A stretch of 10,000 nucleotides of DNA, taken from Thiobacillus sp. Its GTDB lineage: Bacteria > Pseudomonadota > Gammaproteobacteria > Burkholderiales > Thiobacillaceae. A program made the position numbers and the translations under genes. The notes beneath the pieces were generated by a model, which was not told where the DNA came from, made no database searches, and saw nothing but the letters and a program-made list of their open reading frames with translations. Positions 6,206 through 10,000 of the stretch are shown here, in pieces; within the stretch, counting starts at the first letter, position 1, and every line of letters begins with the position of its first letter. Where the stretch lies: the NCBI GenBank assembly GCA_020216925.1, contig JAIWOL010000020.1:1-10000 (forward strand). The letters are read 5' to 3'.

Positions 6206-8238
6206 CGCACGCGGCTTTCAGCGGCTGCGGCCTGTTCGGGTTGCTGCTGGCCCAGTGCGCATTTGCCGACACCATCCAGACGCTGCCGGCGATCGAAGTG
6301 GAGGTCGACGCGGCAGACGCCTTCGGGCAATCCGCCTCGGCCAGCCAGGGCATGGTGACCGCGGCCGAGCTCGCGCACCGTCCGCTGTCGCGCCCCGGCG
6401 AAGCGCTCGAAACCGTTCCCGGTCTCATCGTCACCCAGCACTCGGGCAACGGCAAGGCAAACCAGTTTTTCCTGCGCGGCTTCAACCTCGACCACGGCAC
6501 CGATTTTTCGCTGTCGCTCGACGGCATGCCCGTCAACATGCCGACACACGGCCACGGCCAAGGCTACGCCGACGCCAATTTCCTGATTCCCGAACTGATC
6601 GCGGCCATCGACTTTCGCAAGGGGCCGTATTTTGCCGAGACCGGAGACTTCTCGGCGGCGGGCGCGGCAAACGTGCGCTATGCCGAAAAACTCGCGTCCG
6701 CTCGCGGCGAACTCGCGGCGGGCGGAAACGGCTACCGGCGCGCACTGATCGCGGGCTCGCCTGCCGTGGGGCAGGGTCGCCTGCTGTATGCGCTCGAAGC
6801 CCAGCGCAACGACGGCCCGTGGACGCTGCCCGAAGATCTCGACAAGCTCAACGGTGTCCTGCGCTACTCGAACGGCGATGCGCGCAACGGCTGGAATATC
6901 GCCGCCATGGCGTATCGCAATGCATGGCAGAGCACCGACCAGGTGCCGCTGCGCGCGATCAAAGCGGGCCTCATCGACCGTTTCGGCCATATCGATCCGA
7001 GCGACGGCGGCAAGACGCGCCGGCTCAGCCTGTCGGGCGCATGGCGCGCGAGCGGCGAAAACAGCCGCAGCGAGGCCAGTGTCTACATCATCGACTACCG
7101 GCTGCGGCTGTTTTCCAACTTCACCTATTTTCTCGACGACCCGGTGAACGGCGACCAGTTCGAGCAACTCGACGAGCGGCGCGTCGTCGGCGGGGCGTGG
7201 TCGCATCTCTGGCTGGCGGGGGGCGTCGAACACACGCTCGGCGTGCAGGCCCGGCACGATGCCATCGACGCGGTCGGCCTGTTCAACACCACGGCGCGCC
7301 AGCGCACGAACACGGTGCGGCTGGACGAAGTCGGGCAGACCAGCGCCGCCGTGCATTACCAGGCCGCGTTCTCGCCGTTGCCCTGGCTGCGCGTGATTCC
7401 CGGAATGCGCGCCGACTTTTACCGCTTCGATGTCGCCAGCGACACCCCTGCCAATTCGGGCCAGGCCGATGATCGCATCGTCTCGCCCAAGTTCGCCGCG
7501 ATCTTCGGGCCGTGGGCAAACACCGAGTTTTATCTCAACGCCGGACGCGGCTTTCATTCGAACGACGCGCGCGGCGCGACCATCACCGTCGATCCAGCCG
7601 ACGGCGTGACACCCGCCAGACGGGTCGATCCGCTGGTCGCCGCAACCGGCTATGAAATCGGGTTTCGCAGCCGGCCCGCGGAAGGAATCGAAACCGCCGT
7701 CGCACTGTTCCGGCTCGATCTCGACTCCGAACTGCTGTTCGTCGGCGACGCCGGTGCCACCGAAGCCTCGCGACCCAGCCGTCGCAGTGGCGTCGAATGG
7801 AGCGCTCACTGGCATCCGGCCAGAAACCTGGCGTTCGACGTTGACCTGACCTGGAGCCGCGCACGCTTCACCGACAGCGACCCTGCGGGCAACCGCATTC
7901 CCGGAGCCATCGAACGCACCGCCTCGGTCGGCGCCGTGTACGACACCTCGCGCTGGTTTGCCGGCGCGCGCCTGCGCTACTTTGGCGCGCGTCCGCTGAT
8001 CGAAGACAACAGCGTGCGCTCGGCCTCCTCGACGCTGGTCAACCTGGAGACCGGCGTGCGGCTCGCACGGCAGGTCGAGGTCGCGCTATCTGTACTCAAC
8101 CTGTTCGACCGCGACGTGTCGGACATCGATTATTTCTACGCCTCGCAACTGGCCGGCGAGCCGGCCCCGGTCGACGGCATCCACACTCATCCAGCCGAAC
8201 CGCGCACCCTGAGACTGGCCCTGCGGCTGCGCTTCTGA
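6202..8238 (+). CDS. TonB-dependent outer-membrane receptor
   Basis: 678 residues from the ATG at 6202, chosen because it overlaps the upstream stop as ATGA; an in-frame ATG at 6184 adds six residues. Signal peptide about 1-22 (LFGLLLAQCAFA). A possible TonB box is IEVEVDA (31-37). The plug domain follows (about 45-160): ALETVPGLIVTQHSGNGKANQFFLRGFNLDHGTDFSLSLDGMPVN, split here only by reading, then a His-rich THGHGQGYADANFLIPEL loop. A 22-strand-type barrel fills the rest, ending in LRLALRLRF with the terminal aromatic that guides outer-membrane insertion. There is no N-terminal STN signalling domain, so it does not act through a FecI/FecR cascade. The substrate cannot be read from sequence; the HxHGxG loop is typical of a receptor subfamily of unknown ligand and might contact metal. 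It closes the DUF4331 operon. Confidence 0.93.
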   Translation: MTHAAFSGCGLFGLLLAQCAFADTIQTLPAIEVEVDAADAFGQSASASQGMVTAAELAHRPLSRPGEALETVPGLIVTQHSGNGKANQFFLRGFNLDHGTDFSLSLDGMPVNMPTHGHGQGYADANFLIPELIAAIDFRKGPYFAETGDFSAAGAANVRYAEKLASARGELAAGGNGYRRALIAGSPAVGQGRLLYALEAQRNDGPWTLPEDLDKLNGVLRYSNGDARNGWNIAAMAYRNAWQSTDQVPLRAIKAGLIDRFGHIDPSDGGKTRRLSLSGAWRASGENSRSEASVYIIDYRLRLFSNFTYFLDDPVNGDQFEQLDERRVVGGAWSHLWLAGGVEHTLGVQARHDAIDAVGLFNTTARQRTNTVRLDEVGQTSAAVHYQAAFSPLPWLRVIPGMRADFYRFDVASDTPANSGQADDRIVSPKFAAIFGPWANTEFYLNAGRGFHSNDARGATITVDPADGVTPARRVDPLVAATGYEIGFRSRPAEGIETAVALFRLDLDSELLFVGDAGATEASRPSRRSGVEWSAHWHPARNLAFDVDLTWSRARFTDSDPAGNRIPGAIERTASVGAVYDTSRWFAGARLRYFGARPLIEDNSVRSASSTLVNLETGVRLARQVEVALSVLNLFDRDVSDIDYFYASQLAGEPAPVDGIHTHPAEPRTLRLALRLRF

Positions 8239-8239
8239 C

Positions 8240-8273
8240 AGCGCGCCGTACATTTTTGACACGGCGGCGCGCT
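8240..8273. repeat. Inverted repeat after the TonB receptor, spanning the next promoter region
   Basis: AGCGCGCC at 8240-8247 pairs perfectly with GGCGCGCT at 8266-8273. The 18-base interior also holds GCCGT/ACGGC, which can pair in a shifted form. The left arm begins one base after the receptor's stop codon. The T-run (8253-8257) sits in the loop rather than after the stem, so an ordinary terminator is not convincing. The right arm ends on the first base of the TAGAAT element, so the dyad may also be an operator. Confidence 0.4.
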
Positions 8274-8278
8274 AGAAT
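8273..8278 (+). promoter_or_regulatory. Probable -10 element (TAGAAT) of the phosphohexomutase gene
   Basis: TAGAAT matches the sigma-70 -10 consensus at five of six bases and lies 28 bases before the GTG start. A perfect TTGACA sits at 8256-8261 but only 11 bases upstream, too close for the usual 16-18 base spacing; at the right distance the sequence (ACATTT, 8250-8255) is poor. The promoter is therefore probable, but its -35 is unclear. Confidence 0.4.
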
Positions 8279-8306
8279 CGCCGCATCGCCAACCAGGGAG
8301 CGCGTT

Positions 8307-9680
8307 GTGGAATACCCCAAAGAAATCTTCAAGGCTTACGACATCCGCGGCATCGTCGGCAAGACTTTCACCGTTGAAATCGTCGAGGCCATCGGCCATG
8401 CCATCGGCTCCGAAGCCGCGACGCGCGGTCAGACCGAAATCTGCATGGGCCGCGACGGCCGCCTGTCCGGCCCCGACATGGCGGCGGCGCTGGCACGCGG
8501 CATCCGGAAAGCCGGCGTCGGCGTGGTCGATCTCGGCATGGTCGCCACCCCCATGACCTACTTCGCCGCGTATCAGTTGAAGACCCACAGCGCGGTGATG
8601 GTCACCGGCAGCCACAATCCGCCCGACTACAACGGCCTGAAGATGGTGCTCGGCGGCGAGACGCTCTCGGGCGACGCCATCCAGAAACTGCGCCAGCGGC
8701 TGGTCAACGGCGATCTCGTCAACGGCAACGGCGGCTATCGCCAGTACGACATCGCGCCCGAATACCACGCGCGCATCGTCTCCGACATCTCGCTCGCGCG
8801 GCCGATGAAGATCGTCGTCGACTGCGGCAACGGCGTGCCCGGCGCATTCGCCGGCCCGCTCTACCGGGCGCTTGGCTGCGAGGTCGAGGAAATGTACTGC
8901 GAAGTGGACGGCACCTTCCCCAACCATCACCCCGACCCTTCGCAGCCCAAGAACCTGGTCGACCTGATCGCGCGCCTGAAAACCTCCGACGCCGAAATCG
9001 GCCTCGCCTTCGACGGCGACGGCGACCGACTGGGCGTGGTGATGAAGGACGGCACCATCATCTTCCCGGATCGCCAGCTCATGCTCTTTGCCGACGATGT
9101 GCTTTCCCGCAATCCCGGGGCGGAAATCATCTTCGACGTGAAATCCACGCGCAACCTGTTCTCGTGGATCCGGGAACGCGGCGGCAAACCCACCCTGTGG
9201 AAAACCGGCCACAGCTTCATCAAGGCCAAGATGAAGGAAACCGGCGCGCTGCTGGCCGGCGAGATGAGCGGCCACGTTTTCTTCAAGGAACGCTGGTTCG
9301 GCTTCGACGACGGCCTCTATGCCGGCGCGCGTCTGCTCGAATACCTGTCGAAGCAGCCCGACCTCAACGCCACCCTGCACAGCCTGCCGGACACGGTGAA
9401 CACGCCCGAACTCAACATCAAGATGGCCGAAGGCGAACACTATGCGCTGATGGAGCGGCTGCAGAAGACCGCGACATTCCCCGACGCGCAGGAAATCATC
9501 ACGCTCGACGGCCTGCGCGTGGAATACGCCGACGGCTTCGGGCTGGCGCGTCCGTCGAACACCACGCCGGTGATCGTGTTGCGCTTCGAAGCCGACAACG
9601 CCGCCGCGCTGGAAAAGATCCAGGCCGATTTCCGCCGTGTGCTCCACGATTCCGCCCCCGGCCTTGCATTGCCGTTCTGA
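8307..9680 (+). CDS. Phosphomannomutase/phosphoglucomutase (AlgC/ManB type)
   Basis: 457 residues, starting at GTG 8307 with AGGGAG (8295-8300) six bases upstream; the first residues EYPKEIFKAYDIRG match the family N-terminus. It interconverts hexose 6- and 1-phosphates (mannose and/or glucose) in the cytoplasm, feeding GDP-mannose or UDP-glucose for LPS and exopolysaccharide. All alpha-D-phosphohexomutase motifs are present: the phosphoserine loop VTGSHNP (Ser102), metal-binding DGDGD (236-240), sugar-specificity loop GEMSGH (318-323, the form seen in dual PMM/PGM enzymes) and phosphate-binding RPSNTTP (415-421). Length equals AlgC-type enzymes (about 460). It has its own promoter region and is followed by a glycosyltransferase after 23 bases, consistent with a polysaccharide locus. 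Whether mannose, glucose or both are preferred cannot be settled here, so no symbol is given. Confidence 0.95.
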   Translation: MEYPKEIFKAYDIRGIVGKTFTVEIVEAIGHAIGSEAATRGQTEICMGRDGRLSGPDMAAALARGIRKAGVGVVDLGMVATPMTYFAAYQLKTHSAVMVTGSHNPPDYNGLKMVLGGETLSGDAIQKLRQRLVNGDLVNGNGGYRQYDIAPEYHARIVSDISLARPMKIVVDCGNGVPGAFAGPLYRALGCEVEEMYCEVDGTFPNHHPDPSQPKNLVDLIARLKTSDAEIGLAFDGDGDRLGVVMKDGTIIFPDRQLMLFADDVLSRNPGAEIIFDVKSTRNLFSWIRERGGKPTLWKTGHSFIKAKMKETGALLAGEMSGHVFFKERWFGFDDGLYAGARLLEYLSKQPDLNATLHSLPDTVNTPELNIKMAEGEHYALMERLQKTATFPDAQEIITLDGLRVEYADGFGLARPSNTTPVIVLRFEADNAAALEKIQADFRRVLHDSAPGLALPF

Positions 9681-9703
9681 GCACAGTTTCAGCCCGTCGT
9701 AAC

Positions 9704-10000
9704 GTGCCGGCCTTGAATGCCACGCACCCCAGAACCCTGCACGTCATCGGCGGCACGGGATCGGGCGGCGCCGAGCGCTTTGCCGTGCGTCTCATCAATG
9801 CCCTGGCGCGGCGCGGCGAAGCCGTTGCAGCCGTTACGGTGGCAAATGGTGCGGTAGCCCGCGCACTGTCGGCAGAAGTCCGGCAGTTTCATGCGCCGAT
9901 GGCCGGCGGCTGGGATCTGTGGTCGCGCTGGCGTATCGGACGCGCCATCGCAGCCTGGCAGCCCGACGTCGTGCAGACCTACATGGGCCGGGCCACCCGG
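9704..10000 (+). CDS. Glycosyltransferase family 4-like protein, N-terminal part (runs off the window)
   Basis: 99 codons are open to the window edge. The reading contains HVIGGTGSGGAERFAVRL (13-30), the glycine-rich nucleotide-sugar/acceptor loop at the N-terminus of GT-B fold family 4 transferases, and DVVQTYMGRATR (88-99), a motif seen early in LPS-type GT4 enzymes. It would transfer a sugar from a nucleotide donor to a lipid or growing glycan at the inner face of the membrane. The start is uncertain: GTG at 9704 is used, TTG at 9713 is in the same frame, and no clear ribosome site precedes either. It lies 23 bases after the phosphohexomutase in the same direction, so co-transcription is likely. 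Donor and acceptor cannot be inferred. Confidence 0.7.
   Translation, partial: MPALNATHPRTLHVIGGTGSGGAERFAVRLINALARRGEAVAAVTVANGAVARALSAEVRQFHAPMAGGWDLWSRWRIGRAIAAWQPDVVQTYMGRATR

Noticed and set aside
5965-7815. Long minus-strand frame opposite the TonB receptor (616 codons)
   Set aside because: Shadow of the receptor gene; no family motif, and it spans the PEP-CTERM/TonB junction without its own signals.
247-8238. FecI/FecR-type iron signalling between the sigma factor and the TonB receptor
   Set aside because: The receptor has no N-terminal signalling domain after its signal peptide, and the sigma partner is a soluble cupin, not a membrane-spanning FecR-like protein.
1-10000. CRISPR array, tRNA or rRNA genes
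   Set aside because: No regularly spaced repeats with spacers, no tRNA-like cloverleaf ends and no rRNA sequence were seen on reading either strand.

Overview
The window is GC-rich (roughly two-thirds G+C by eye), with compact genes almost all on the + strand and strong G/C third-position bias. A PEP-CTERM surface protein, an ECF sigma factor with a ChrR-type cupin partner, a TonB-dependent receptor and an AlgC/ManB-type phosphohexomutase followed by a GT4 glycosyltransferase together suggest an exopolysaccharide-producing Gram-negative bacterium. A betaproteobacterium of the Nitrosomonadales/Rhodocyclales/Thiobacillus kind is most likely. That placement is inferred from gene content and style, not from an rRNA or marker comparison.

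Layout. Positions 1-90 look like the outer end of an insertion sequence, with two 23-base direct repeats closing on TGACA. Positions 91-246 are non-coding and rich in signals: a tandem TTTACGCAT repeat, a perfect 18-base palindrome and a candidate ECF promoter. Then come an ECF sigma factor (247-888), a cupin protein resembling the C-terminal half of ChrR (885-1355) and a YheT-family alpha/beta hydrolase (1355-2416). The three are joined by 4-base and 1-base overlaps and must form one operon. An 80-base gap holds a second candidate ECF promoter, nearly the same as the first. A second run of four genes follows: an exported DUF4331 protein (2497-4050), an exported TPR protein (4106-5368), a PEP-CTERM protein (5399-6205) and a TonB-dependent receptor (6202-8238). 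The last two share an ATGA overlap. A short gap with a dyad and a -10 element leads into a phosphomannomutase/phosphoglucomutase (8307-9680) and the start of a glycosyltransferase (9704 to the edge), which look like housekeeping or polysaccharide genes rather than part of the cluster.

How it may work. The most interesting reading is a self-contained ECF regulon. The sigma factor and its cupin partner would respond to a signal, possibly oxidative or metal-related by analogy with RpoE-ChrR. The same GCATCC(A/G)GTT...GCGTAA element would fire both the sigma operon and the DUF4331-TPR-PEP-CTERM-TonB operon, whose four products all carry export signals. The cupin protein keeps all four ChrR cupin metal ligands at ChrR-like spacing but lacks the zinc-binding anti-sigma motif. 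The way the sigma factor is held in check is therefore not the textbook one. The role of the exported proteins is unknown.
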